From the NCBI GenBank assembly GCA_013396635.1, contig WBMW01005912.1:33593-97592 (forward strand): 64,000 bases of DNA. The letters are read 5' to 3'. A model generated the notes under the pieces. It worked only from the letters and a program-made list of their open reading frames with translations, did no database searches and was not told the DNA's origin. A program made the position numbers and the translations under genes. Below are positions 37,679-48,930 of this stretch, one piece after another; positions within the stretch are counted from its first letter, which is position 1; every line of letters begins with the position of its first letter. The stretch is from Penelope pileata (taxonomy: Eukaryota; Chordata; Aves; Galliformes; Cracidae).

Positions 37679-37765
37679 AACCTACTCAAGCAGCACTACC
37701 TAAAGCAGGTTGCCCAGGACCATGCTTTTGAATATCTCCAAGGAAGGAGACTCCACAAGATACAT
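37679..37765 (-). mobile_element. CR1 fragment, inverted piece of 3' region
   Basis: On the minus strand this reads as the CR1 segment that lies shortly before its 3' end (plus strand: AAAGCAGGTTGCCCAGGACC at 37702-37721, then TTGAATATCTCCAAGGAAGG and AGACTCCACAAGA). The element's own terminus is missing, so it is cut at both sides. It abuts a plus-strand CR1 after about 20 bases. Confidence 0.8.
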
Positions 37766-37784
37766 ATGAAGATATATACAAAGA

Positions 37785-38315
37785 CAACCTGGAGTACTGA
37801 GTGCCAACCCTAGAGTCCCCCAAACAAGAAGAATGTGGAGCTGTTGGTGAAGGTCCAGAGGAGGCTACAAAGATGATTAGAGGGCTGGAGCACATCTCCT
37901 GTGAAGAAAGATTTGAGGGAGCTGGGATTGTTCAGCCTGGAGAAAAGAAGGCTCCAGGGAAGCCTTATTGTGGTCTTCCAGTACTTAAAGGGAGTTTATA
38001 AACAGGAAGGAGACTGACTTTTTACATGGGCAGATGATGATAGGACAGGGGGGAATGATTTTAAAGGAAAAGAGAGGAGATTTCGATTAGATATTAGGAA
38101 GAAATTATTTACTCAGAGGGTGGTGAGGCACTTGCACAGGCTACCCGGAGAAGCTGTGAATGCCCCAACTGTGGAGTTGCTCAAGGCCAGTTTGGATGGG
38201 CCCTGGGCAACCTGATCAGATGAGTAGCAACCCTGCCCATGGCAGGGGGTTGGAACTAGATGATCTTTAAGGTCCCTTCCAACCCAAGCCATTCTATGAT
38301 TCTATGATATAGGGA
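37785..38315 (+). mobile_element. CR1 LINE fragment, 5'-truncated
   Basis: This copy starts in the ORF2 C-terminus (ACCTGGAGTACTGAG near 37787, coding for the LEYC-like block), continues through GAGGAGGCTACAAAGATGAT (37857) and GATTGTTCAGCCTGGAGAAA, and ends with AGATGATCTTTAAGGTCCCT and two ATTCTATG-like units (38291-38308). The frame is broken several times. The preserved 3' terminus shows a normal CR1 insertion end. The 5' boundary abuts the inverted fragment on its left. Confidence 0.93.
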
Positions 38316-39452
38316 CAGATCTAACAGAGACCTTAGGACTTTTATTTATGCAAATACCTTAGAAGCCAGCTAAGCAAGGTATGCATATTAGCTGAAAAAC
38401 ATGGATACATTTAGTTTTTTCTTATTTTTATTTTCATGGTTTATCCAGGGAATCCTCTCTTTGCACGTAGTTTCTGTTGCATAGTCACTTCTATCAATTC
38501 CTGTGTCAGTTATGTCTGCTCATATATGATGTTTTCCTCCTTCAGTTTGATCTTTTGCTGAAAAACTCTTGAGCTGCTTTGACTTGTCCTGAAACACGTT
38601 GCTTTTCATTCACTCATGAAGAACAGAGAATAAACTATCAACAATATTTATTTTTACTTTCAGAGCTCAAACTCTTGATTGACTTAACTGGCACCTTGGC
38701 TGTTATAATTGAGTAGTATTCACTTTACTAGATGTTTAAATCACAGTACATTTCTAAAATTTCTAGCTACCTAACAAATTTCCTCATAAAAATATGATTT
38801 CTCTTTCTGGATTTTTATCTAGAAGAAAGAAAGGGAGGGAAGGGGAGGAAAGGCTACAGGGAGGAATGGAGGGGAAAAGGAAGAAAAGCTTTAAGTTCTT
38901 TCATTGCAAAGTTTTATCTCTACAGTTTCCGGTTCCTTTTCTGAGCAGTAGCAGGGAAACAACAAAATGGAGAGAAATAAAAGGTGATAATTGTCATGTT
39001 ATGTTATCACATTTCAGAAATGCTCAGAGGCAAATAGGAAATGGGTTACACCCAGATCAAATATAAATGTATGAGATAGGGAATGTTTCCAAAAGGAAAC
39101 ATTGGTTTACAAGGCTAATGAAAGTGAAGTATTTTCAAAGAGATGAAGAACAGCTCCTGCACTGAGGTAGACTGGTGTAGTTTGTCTGAAGTTGGTGAAA
39201 ATCTGGCCCACATCCCCTATTATTCTTTAGGATCTGCATGTAGTACATACTAATAAAACTAATGATCTGTTCCAGCACATACAGAGACATGTTATACGTG
39301 AGGTATTTTATGTAACAGATGTGCAACAAGCAAAAGTCAGTGGTTCTGAAATATCTATCAAATTTGACTGAAATTGGCTACCTGTGTAAAATTACTCTAG
39401 GCATCCAAGTAAGATGGACAGAAACACAGGTTTGCCAGATGTGGCCTGCATT
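38316..39452. other. unique DNA, no gene seen
   Basis: A purine-rich stretch (38820-38890) is present. Around 39165-39215 the sequence GAAAATCTGGCCCACAT resembles an old amniote repeat fossil. No coding signal is supported. Confidence 0.5.
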
Positions 39453-40350
39453 TCACAGAATCACAGAATTTCAGGGGTTGGAAGGGACCTCTAGAGATCA
39501 TCGAGTCCAACCCCGTGGCTTAAGCAGTTTCCCTGTAGCAGGCCGCACAGGTAGGCAAACAGAAGGGTCTTGAATATCTCCAGAGGAGGAGACTCTACAA
39601 CCTCTCTGGGCAGCCTGCTCCAGTGCTATCACCCTTATTGTAAAATTCTTCCTTATGTTGGTACAAAACTTCCTGTGTTTCAGTTTCTGCCCATTGCCCC
39701 TTGTTCTATTGCTGCACACCACTGAAAAGAGCCTGTCCCCCTTGACTTGACTCCCACACTTCAGATATTTATAAACAGTTATGAGATCCCCTCTCAGCCT
39801 TCACTTCTCCAGACTGAAGAGTCACAGGTCTCTCAGTCTTTCCTCACATGGGAAATGTGCCAGGTTCCCATTCATCTTTGTAGCCCTCTGCTGGACTCTT
39901 TCCAGAAATTGCCTGTCTTTCTTGAGCTGAGGAGCCCAGAACTGGACATGGTACTCCAGATATGGCCTCACCAGGGAAGATTAGAGGAGGAGGATCATCT
40001 CCCTCAACCTGCTGGCCACACTCTTTTTAATGCACCCCAGAATACCATTTGCCTTCTTGTCCACCAGGGCACACTGCTGGTTTTTGGCCAACCTGTTGTC
40101 TACAAGGACACAGATTCTTTTCCGTAGAGTTCCTTTCCAGCAGGTCAGCCCCTAATCTATTCTGATGTATGAGGTTATTCTTTCCTAGATGTAGGACTCT
40201 GCACTTGCTCTTGTTGAATATCATCAGGTTTCTCTCTGCCCGACTCTCCAGCCTTTCCAGATCTCACTGAATGGCAGCATAGTCTTCTGGTGTGCCAGCC
40301 ACTCCTTCCAGCTTCATGTCATCAGCAAATTTGCTGAGGGTGGAGAGTTC
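39453..40350 (-). mobile_element. CR1 LINE fragment with reverse transcriptase
   Basis: The 3' end is at the left (TCACAGAATCACAG, then GGGGTTGGAAGGGACCTCTA, 39453-39494). The element runs on the minus strand through the standard 3' region into ORF2 and stops just past the catalytic FADD block (40318-40329). It is one half of a divergent pair with the plus-strand copy at 40765-42035: the truncated 5' ends face each other across about 415 bases. Frames carry several lesions. Confidence 0.95.
40027..40345 (-). pseudogene. CR1 reverse transcriptase remnant with FADD motif
   Basis: The minus strand encodes LSKFADDMKLE (FADD at 40318-40329), the CR1 version of the YxDD box whose two aspartates bind catalytic metal, and then FNKSKCRVLHLGKNNLIHQN (about 40164-40222), typical of CR1 thumb-region sequence. 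A TGA interrupts the reading between the two blocks. The frame degenerates after NSTEKNLC. It is non-functional. Confidence 0.88.
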
Positions 40351-40760
40351 TGTTAAAAGGCAAAACCTCATCCTCACCTCCCTCCTCTGTTTCAGCATCT
40401 ACATTAAAAATCTGTACTCCATGAATGCCTGTCTTGCATTAGAAAGGTAGAGAATGAATTTCAAACTTACAGCAGTCCTGAATTTACTTGCATCACCTGC
40501 AGAAGCAAGCAGGGAGAAAAAAAAGATTGCCTGTATTTGTTAAGATTAGATCAAGAAGTACATGTTGGCCATAAAGTGACAGTTCTTCTCATGTGCTATT
40601 AGGTATCTAAAAGATAATTGTCTAATCTAAAGTACAGGTGAACTGCTGTCTTCAGAAAAAAGCACTGTTTTTATTGTCTCTTTTGTGCTCTTATTGCAGG
40701 TTGGCAGGAATTACCGCCTGTGAATTCAATTTCTGTTTAATTAAGTAGTCACTGAAAACC

Positions 40761-41950
40761 TTGAAGATGGAAGGGGAGGCTTTCTTTACATCTGTCTTTA
40801 ACAGTCTGACTGCTTATCCTTGGGATAAGTGGGGGATCAGGCCCAGCCATCATGGGTTCACAAAAGGTAGGTCCTGCTTGACCAATCTCCTCTCCTTCTA
40901 TGACCAGGTGATCCACCTGGTGGATGAAGGAAAGGCTGTTGACAAGTCTACCTGGACTTTAGCAAAGCCTTTGGCACTGTCTCCCACAGTATTCTCCTGG
41001 GGAAGCTGTCAGTCTATGGTGCGGACAGGTTCATACTTTGCTGGGTAAAAAACTGTCTGGAGAGCTGGGACCAGACAGTCATGGTGAATGGAGTCAAATC
41101 CATCCAGCGTCTGGTTGTGAGTGCTGTTCCTCATGGGTCAATATTGGGGCCCACCCCGTTTAATGTCTTTATTGATGATCTGGATGAGGGTATTAAGCGT
41201 ACCTTCAGTAAGTTTGCAGATGACATCAACTTGGGAGGAAGCATCAATCTGTCTGAGGGTGGGAAGGCCCTACAGAGAGATCTAGACAAGCTGGATTGCT
41301 GGGCTGAGGCCAATGGGATGAGATTCAATGAGACCAAGTGCTGGGTCCTGTGCTTTGGTCACAACAACCCCGTGCAATGCTATGGACTTGAGACAGAATG
41401 GCTGGAAGACTGTACCGAGGAAAAGGACCTGGGGGTGTTCGTTGATGTTTGGCTGAACATCCACCAGCAGTGTGCCCAGGTGGTCAAGAAGGACAATGGC
41501 ATCCTGGCTTGTATCAGAAATAGTGTGACGAGCAGGAGCAGGGAGGTGATCATTCCGCTGTACTCAGCTCTGGTACAAGAAAGGCACTGAGGCCCTGGAG
41601 TGTGTCAAGAGGAGGGCAATGAAACCATGAGGGGTCTGGAGCACAAGTCTTATGAGGAGCAGCTGAGGGAGCTGGGATTGTTCAGTCTGGAGAAGAGGAG
41701 GATCAGGGGGGATCTTATTGCACTCTACAACTTCCTGAAGGGATGTTGTGTTGAGGAGGGGGTCAGACTCTTCTCCCAGGTAATTAATGATAAGACTAGA
41801 TGGAATGGCCTCAGGTTGTGCCAGGGGAAGCTCAGATTGGATATTAGGAGCAACTTCTTTGAGAGTGTTGGAACAGGCTTCACAGGGAGGTGGCGGAGTC
41901 ACCTCCCCTGGAGGTGTTCAAGGTATGTGGAACTGAGAGACATGATTTAG
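40761..41950 (+). pseudogene. broken CR1 ORF2 (reverse transcriptase)
   Basis: Conserved blocks appear in order. HHGFTKGRSCLTNLLSFYDQ (from about 40848) leads to VIHLVDEGKAVD. A frameshift near 40945 moves the reading to the next frame, where VYLDFSKAFGTVSHSILL continues, then NGVKS, PHGSILGPTPFNVFIDDLDE, and SKFADD (FADD at 41213-41224), the catalytic box. After that come NETKCWVLCFGHNNPVQ, EEKDLGVFVD, and SRSREVIIPLYSALV. A deletion near 41574 of about 40 bases removes the segment that reads SPHLEFCVQFWAPQ in the 10.9-kb copy and causes a stop at 41588-41590. The C-terminal GLEHKSYEEQLRELGLFSLE and LRLDIRSNFF blocks follow downstream. The intact protein would copy CR1 RNA at chromosomal nicks; this copy cannot. 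The true 5' part (endonuclease) is absent. Confidence 0.93.
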
Positions 41951-42035
41951 TGGGTAATCTTGGTGGTAGGTGGATGGTTGGACAGATGATCTTGGAGGTC
42001 TCTTCCAGTCTTGGTGATTCTAGGATTCTATGGGA
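40765..42035 (+). mobile_element. CR1 LINE, longest copy in window
   Basis: About 1.27 kb of CR1 in plus orientation, cut at its 5' side inside the reverse transcriptase domain and ending in the normal terminus (GATGATCTTGGAGGTCTCTT, then GATTCTAGGATTCTATG, about 41984-42031). It carries the palm domain, the thumb and the ORF2 C-terminus plus the 3' untranslated region. No target-site duplication is evident, as expected for CR1. It is GC-richer than its flanks. Confidence 0.97.
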
Positions 42036-45000
42036 TTCAGGTGCATTTAAAGAATGGCTGTTACTGTCCTCATTTTGTCTGCTAAATGCACAGCAGAATC
42101 TACAGTATTAACTGGAGTTGAAATACATGAGTATTCCTTTGGATAGTCTTTCAGATAACAACTGATCCTCAGAAGAAGAGGAACATTAGGCACTAGACAC
42201 AGTCTAGGCTACAAAACCTTCTCTGCAGAAGTGCAAAATCAGCTCAGAAAAAAAATTGTGCTTGGGAAGAAGCGTCTTAAATATGACAAAGAAAATTACT
42301 TCATGTGAAGTGGACCCCTTAACCAGACAGCTAACAGGATGGTGTTCCCTTTGCATCTTTCAGATACTGTAGAAGGTTATTTATCTCATGTCCCACACAC
42401 ATGGATTCTGCATTATAGTGGTATGATATTTGAAGTGCTAAGCCTTGCAAAGAAGCTCAGCACCCAGGTGATATGGATTTACCAGAGTTTATTCCGTTAA
42501 ATTCCACATTCCATTAAATGACATCTGTAAGTAACATAGTGCCCAGTGTTTAGAGTTTAAGTGAACATGTAACCGCATTAACCTCTTTAAAAATAAATTA
42601 ATAATACCAGTATTTTGTCCTGACAGTTTACTGCTGGATTGAAGGCAAAAGATAGTCAAGAACAGTTTTGCAGAAAACCGTTCATATTTTATAACTAAGA
42701 GGAAACTCCAATAAAAACTGTATAGAATACGTGCAGAAAAATAATAGGAAGCAGAACTGAAGAAAATAGAAGATAGTTTCTTGAAACAGAATGAGACCTC
42801 TGAGGACAGAAATAGGAATGAAACAGAAATGAACATCCTGGGGAAAAAAAACAAGCTGCACTACTTTTGGTAACGGAATTCCTATCCTTCCAGAATATAA
42901 AAAACATGGCTTAAGAGGGTCTCTCTGATAGTCTCCATGCAAGAAATATTTTCATTGGGAACTTTCTTTTTGGCAACAGCAGCCCCCTTGAAAGTGCAAG
43001 GATTTGCCTTGCGAGTCCTCAGGCTCCTCCATCTGACAGATTGACAGCTCCAAGGAGGAGGATGGGATAGTGTTTATAATGGGACATGGTGGAATGCAGC
43101 TCTATCCAAAAATGCTATGGATTTACATACATTTAATATCCACATTCCATTAAGTGACATCTAAAACCCAGGGAAAGACTTTACTTAAAAAGAAAAGAGA
43201 CGCTGGATGATTCAGAGACTTAGTAATGGAATACAGAGCCATTCACCTCTGGGTCAACCGTCTGAGTTCAGCTCAAGTTATTATTGACCAAACATTTATA
43301 CTAACTGCAGGCTGTGTGGAATATCAATAGCTTTATGGCTCTGCTAGATACATTATTTGTCCATGTCTGAGATGTCCATATGGCAAAAATCATCTCAGAC
43401 TCCCTTTATAGTCAGTGAAAAACAGGTACTTTTAAGACGTAAATCATCTGAAAGATGTCTTCTTTAGGATGAGATTAATTGCACTCTAGAAGTATCTATT
43501 TCTCTCTGTTGACTACAAAGGGAACACAGGATGACTAGCTCCTATGTGGGTGTTTATACTGCAAGAGTCTAAATTTGGGTGAGATGAATACCTAAGTGAC
43601 TAAGTGACTTCTCTTCACCCAAAGGGCTGCGGTAGGTCGGCAACTGAGTCCAAGTACTGTGGACTCACCTGCAGAGAAACGCTCATACCTGCATTTGGCC
43701 GCAGGAATCTCACCCTTTACTGTGTTGCAGTGTCATCTGGGAAATGGCCCACAACCCTGCTTGCTTCTTATCGGAGACATGAACCAAGACAGGGAGGAGG
43801 CATGCCCCTACTTTTTTTTAATACCTGTCAGTAAAATTTGTTAGCAATAGCATGTGTGGTCTCCAGAAAGGCTGTGTGCTGGAACGTGTCTCTGAATTTC
43901 TGTTGCAACTTTTCGTTTGCTTAAAAAACTGTATTCAGTCTCTATGCTACTCTACAAGGCTTTTCTGCCTGGAAAATGTCAAAATCCAGTAAATTGGCAC
44001 TTCCAGTTTTAATCTGTGAATGGCTAAATTACTTCCTCTTTGCAGCTCTGTTACAAGGCTTTGTTGAGTGACTGAAATAAGAGCAGATTGTGTAAGCCTC
44101 TGCCAAGACATTTAATAATATTAGTCCTAAATAATAACAATAGCATCATTCTCAAAGTTCATGCAGTGGCAGGTTAAGGCAGTATGCTTAACATGACACA
44201 TGAATTAGCCATCTTGCTACGCTCTTACAACATTGGCTCCTTTATAAGTGATAATAAAACCAGAGGAAAGTCTTTGGCAGGTAGACTGTGCATATATTTG
44301 TTTTAAAATCTTTGATAGTATATTGGCTGCCATATGATCCGTATTAGGCTGTGAAATGTCAAATACAGCCTGTTTCTGAAAGCCCTGGTTAATGTCTGGC
44401 AAGATGCTTTCTTCAGTAATACCAGTGGTGTCTGCCTTTTATGTAGCAAAGTGTTTGTCCACTTGTCTCTGCATCAGCTGGTACATGCAGACAACTGGAC
44501 AAACTCTGCTTTTGGCATATGCTCTGAAATAAGGCATCTTCTATTAAGATGGCCACAGAAGGCTGCCCTGATGTCTCTGTGCTGGATGGAAAATATCTTC
44601 TAGGTGTAGACTAAGGCATCTCTCCAGTCTCAAGCTATTTTGGTGCTCCCATGAATCACTTAAGCTCTTTGTTATGCATTGGAGCATATCTTCTCAAGTA
44701 ACCTTGACAATTATGGTGGATCTTTGTATTGCAGAAGAGAGCTTGCGTTTATGTTAACAGCATTGCTTGCTTCCTTGTGGAAATTTCCTTCCTATGCTAT
44801 CATACCCATCTTTTTTCTCCACCTTAAAAATCATGAGAATAAGTTGAAATGATGGAAACAAGCATCCCTTCACCCATTTACTGTCATATTATTTACAAAT
44901 TTACAGATACCTTTCTCTGTCTCTTCCCCTCTCCCAGGACAATGAGATGGTGCTTTTGTTCTTACACTCAGCCAGGATGAATTGTTAGAGATGCAGAGAT

Positions 45001-48000
45001 TGCCAGAAATCTTTGGGCTGTGTGCTGATGTGGTACTTACAGCAATAAGTTGATATGAGTCACACAATAAAGCTAGAGAACTTAAGTCAGAGGAAGACTT
45101 TCTATGTAAATAATGAGTTTGACATTAGCCACAGGGACAATGGAAAAAGCTTCCTGTATTCCTAGCTGTTCTCCCTGAGCAGCCTCTGCCCCTTCCCCAG
45201 AGCACTATGCCATGCAGCTGTGGCTGCCCATCAAAATGAAGAGCTCTCGCAGTGCACTATGCTCTTTGTCCTTAAGTTTTACTATGCCCATTTCAGTTCA
45301 GAGCAGAAGTGAGCTGTTGAATTCTGACTATCCTCATTTACTGTCCTGGTTGTTTCCTTTTACCATGTTTTCCTCACAATGCTGAGCAGAGTGAAACTAA
45401 ACAAGAACCTGTGCTCCAGCTGTTCTTCAGCTGCATACAGGTGTCTGCTTCATGGGGCAAGACCAGACCTGTTCTGAAGTAAAGGCACCATGAAGAGGCT
45501 GTTATATCTTCAACAACTGTTTTGCTCTACAGATCCTCTCCTGCTAGTCCTGCATGCCTCTCTAACATAGACGTTTTCTAAATACCTTTCTGTACTTCGG
45601 AGAGTGAAGGAGGTGACTGTAGTTAGAGTGCTCCCACATGGGAAGCTAGAAGCTGTGAACTCAGTGGACATAATACTGCATGATTGCACTTGGGCTAGCA
45701 TGGCACTGCTGTTGAGGAAATTTTCCAGATCTAGAGCAATTTCTATCTCTATTTCTGTATTACTTGGATTCCAGTTTGATGTAGATGATACTAGTGCTCT
45801 TCATACTTATTGCAGTGGTTGATTTTGCTTTAAGCAAAATATGGCAAATCCATACCATGTTTAGTTCAGTCTAAAACTACCCTACAGCTACACTAGTACT
45901 ATATCTGTCTATACTGCACATACGCTGCTATTTATCTATAAATCATATTTTCAGTTAACTAATGCTATGCTGTCTTAGCTTATGTTTTTCAGAGTAGAAT
46001 GCATTTTACAAATTTAGCTGAATAAAAATGCAACCTGTATTCTAAGCTGCTGTAGGTATGCTATTGTGATAAAACATTAGCTTGGGACAGAGGTTCCAGA
46101 AGACACTTCTAAGGACAACGTTTGAGGTACGTGGAATGAGTCATTCTTTGGCTACTGAGTGAGTGTCAACAACTTATGTAGGCAAAAAACTTAACTTTGA
46201 GATGGCTGATGTAGTTTAGATGACTCCAAACATAGCCTCTAATGAGGCAAAGCTTCCAGTGAACTGGAGAAAAATAGAAAGCTCTCAACTCAGTCCCTTG
46301 AGGAGAGCAACAATAAATACAATGAGCAAAATAGATTCAAAACAAATGCATCGTATGAGTCAAGCCAAGTTCCTACTTCGTTTTCCAATAAAAACAAAAT
46401 TATGAAGTGGTGAAGTTATGCTAGATAGTGGCTCTAGTAAAGCATCTGTCACACTTTTTCATAGAAAGAAAGTGTTGTGCATTGAAAACTGTGAACATGC
46501 CTTCACTAAAGCAAAGCATAAACAGCAATGTATGGCATTGGAAAAGAGCCTTTGTGGAATCTGGAAGAGGAGTAAAGAACACATTAAATAATTCTGTTTA
46601 CTGGTATTAGAATAATTTGTGTGCAGCTAGGATAAAAATAATTTAAATGGTCTTGGAAACTGGAAATTGAATACAGTAAAAGAATATGGAACAAGGAGAC
46701 TCAGTTTAAGTCAGACTCTGAGAATATCTCACTTAACAGACCTGGCTATATATTCACACTTACATTTCTTTACATGGTTTTCCTGATTTTCCCTCTCGCC
46801 CCTGGCACCTCCATCAAGTACCTGTTTGTATCAAGTGGTACAGAGCTGTCAGATCACCTAGTTAGGCAATGTCTCGCCCTCACAGACATCCTGTTTTGCT
46901 GCATGCAGTCTGAGCAGATTTTATCAGAAAATAATGCAAGTATTGGAAGATGTTTCTAATGGAATGAGATGATCAGGAGGCTGAGTTCTGAGAGAAACAG
47001 GGAATCGTATTTTGTGAATTATTTTTGAAAAAAGGAAAAATATGCTGTAGTCAGTGATAGAGACTAAGATCACAACAGATATTTGCAATTGTTTTCTGTG
47101 AAGCCCTGATAAAAATCCAAGTTACTAGAAGGGGTGGTAAGAAAAATAAAGCTTATTTTCAGTATCTGTACTTTAGTTTACATCCCTCTTTTCTTCCCTT
47201 TTCTACTGTTTCTAAATGCCTCCTTATTGATTTCCATTAGCTTTGCTGGCATGGTGACTCTCAGTCTTATGGCCCAAATGACCTATATCCGTTTACCATC
47301 AATATAGTTTCAACTCTAGGCTTTCTGACACCATGTTAATGTGAATTCCAGACATAGCACAGCACTGCAACATTGATCTGACTGATACTTAGAAATATAC
47401 AAAGTGAACATGTACAGATGCTGATCAGTCTTTTCTTTAAACCCCTCAGATAGTTCTCTTGTCAAGATACAATACTGTAATGTACTGTACTTTTCAGAAA
47501 AGAGGGTGCATTTAGTGAATTTCACATTTATTTGAAAAATAGTCTTTAAACCCTGTTTGGGAAAGTACTTAAATACTTGCATAAGTTATGTTGACTGAAA
47601 CTTAAAGCCTTACCATCTCGTATCTGGTGGAGCTCTTTCTTTCTAATTACCCAACAACCTGAAATGATGAGTCATATGCTGGGTCTGAGTGGTCTCTAGC
47701 GTCTATGGCAAAGTGTATGATTTTGTTTCTTGCAACCTTGACCTCTCGTCACTTTTCTTGAGCACAAGCTCACTGTCAGTTACTCCTTCCTAGCTGTGGG
47801 GACATACCAATCAGCTACCCAGGTCAATAGGAGAAGCAATATCTGATCTTTCGTTCTATATCCACTGCTCTCAGCAACTTCAGGATGAACTCTTCCAAGG
47901 TTTCAACCATGGGAGACCTACTTCACCACTGAAATATTCACATCACTTTGCCTTCATTTCAAAGTTCTGTTTGTGACTCTCTGAACACCTCCTTTCTTTC

Positions 48001-48457
48001 TGTGCCCCTCACCAAGTCTCCTAAACATAACTTTATTAGCATCATCTTTTTGAATAACAACAGTTTTCAAAGTAATAATTTGTCTTTACATGATTTAGTA
48101 GACCCACGTAACAAATGCTTTCATCAAATAATGGACTCCACGTCACTGTTCAAAGACATAGCTATTCTATAATGGCAAACAGAATTCATAAGTTGCATAG
48201 ACATTGTCCAAATAATCACCTGTTTTTTGAACAGCATCTGAAATCAAAGCTCTTAAAGTGGACCATATGCTCATCTGGCATGGTACCAGTGTAGACATCC
48301 CAGCTTTTGATATCTTTCATGTCTACATTACGCTGTGACACTAGTGGGACATAAACTTCAAGTATATAATATGAATGCATTTAAGAGTATCTTATATTTA
48401 CAAATTGTTAGATCTTTTTCATACCAAGCCCTTTTTCATACATCTGATCTTTCATAC
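42036..48457. other. mostly unique DNA, no supported gene
   Basis: About 6.4 kb. It contains a dispersed direct repeat pair (42472-43162, listed separately) and a candidate minus-strand exon (44229-44431, see findings). The rest shows no repeat family. Frames of up to about 121 codons (42489-42854 minus, aromatic-rich and low complexity) have no family signal. Confidence 0.5.
42472..43162. repeat. direct repeat pair about 640 bp apart
   Basis: TCCACATTCCATTAAATGAC with ATCT (42503-42526) recurs with one change at 43139-43162. Upstream of each, TATGGATTTA is also shared (42472 and 43116), with a different spacer length between. The two copies frame about 590 bases of sequence with no recognised family. 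It may be a decayed duplication or terminal repeats of an unknown element. Confidence 0.6.
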
Positions 48458-48930
48458 TGTCATGGTTTTAGCTGGAACAGAGTTAATACTCTTCATAGGG
48501 GCTCACATGATGCTGTGTTTTGGATTTTTGATGAAAACGATGATAACACAAACATGTTTTTAGTTACTGCTGATCAATATTTATACAGAGCCAAGGACTT
48601 TTCCATTTCTCATGCTGCCCTTCCAGAAAGGATCTGGCGGTGCACAAGTGGCTGGGAGGGAACACAATCAGGACAGTTGACCTAAACAGACCAAAGAGAC
48701 ATCCCATGCCATGTGGTGTCTTGCTCATCAAAAAAATCTGGGGTGAAGGAATGGTGGCATATGTCTTCCCAAGAAATCATTATGTGTAGTGAACCCTGCT
48801 TTCCCGGAAGTGGCCAAACATCAATCACAACACATACTTTCCTTTCAGGCAAGCAGAGGTCAGACCAGTGGTACTGGATATACATGGAGGCACAGAGATG
48901 AAGCTAATAAACTTGTAGTCTTTGCATCTT
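48458..48930 (+). mobile_element. solo LTR, avian ERVL-like (endogenous retrovirus)
   Basis: The segment begins with the TG expected at an LTR start (TGTCATGGTTTTAGCTGG, 48458-48475) and keeps further blocks I recognise from a common avian ERVL-type LTR: TGCTGTGTTTTGGATTTTTG, TGTTTTTAGTTACTGCTGA, GGTGCACAAGTGGCTGGGAG and GTCTTCCCAAGAAATCATTATG. An AATAAA polyadenylation signal lies at 48906-48911, in the R-U5 part. No gag, pol or env sequence and no second LTR is nearby, so it is a solo LTR left by recombination. Where a U3 TATA box is expected (about 48725-48745) the sequence is A-rich without a clean TATA. The 3' boundary is approximate. It is old and has no coding capacity. Confidence 0.75.

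Noticed and set aside
42489..42854. 121-codon minus frame rich in F, S and L
   Set aside because: It comes from A-rich plus-strand sequence; such low-complexity frames are common and show no domain.
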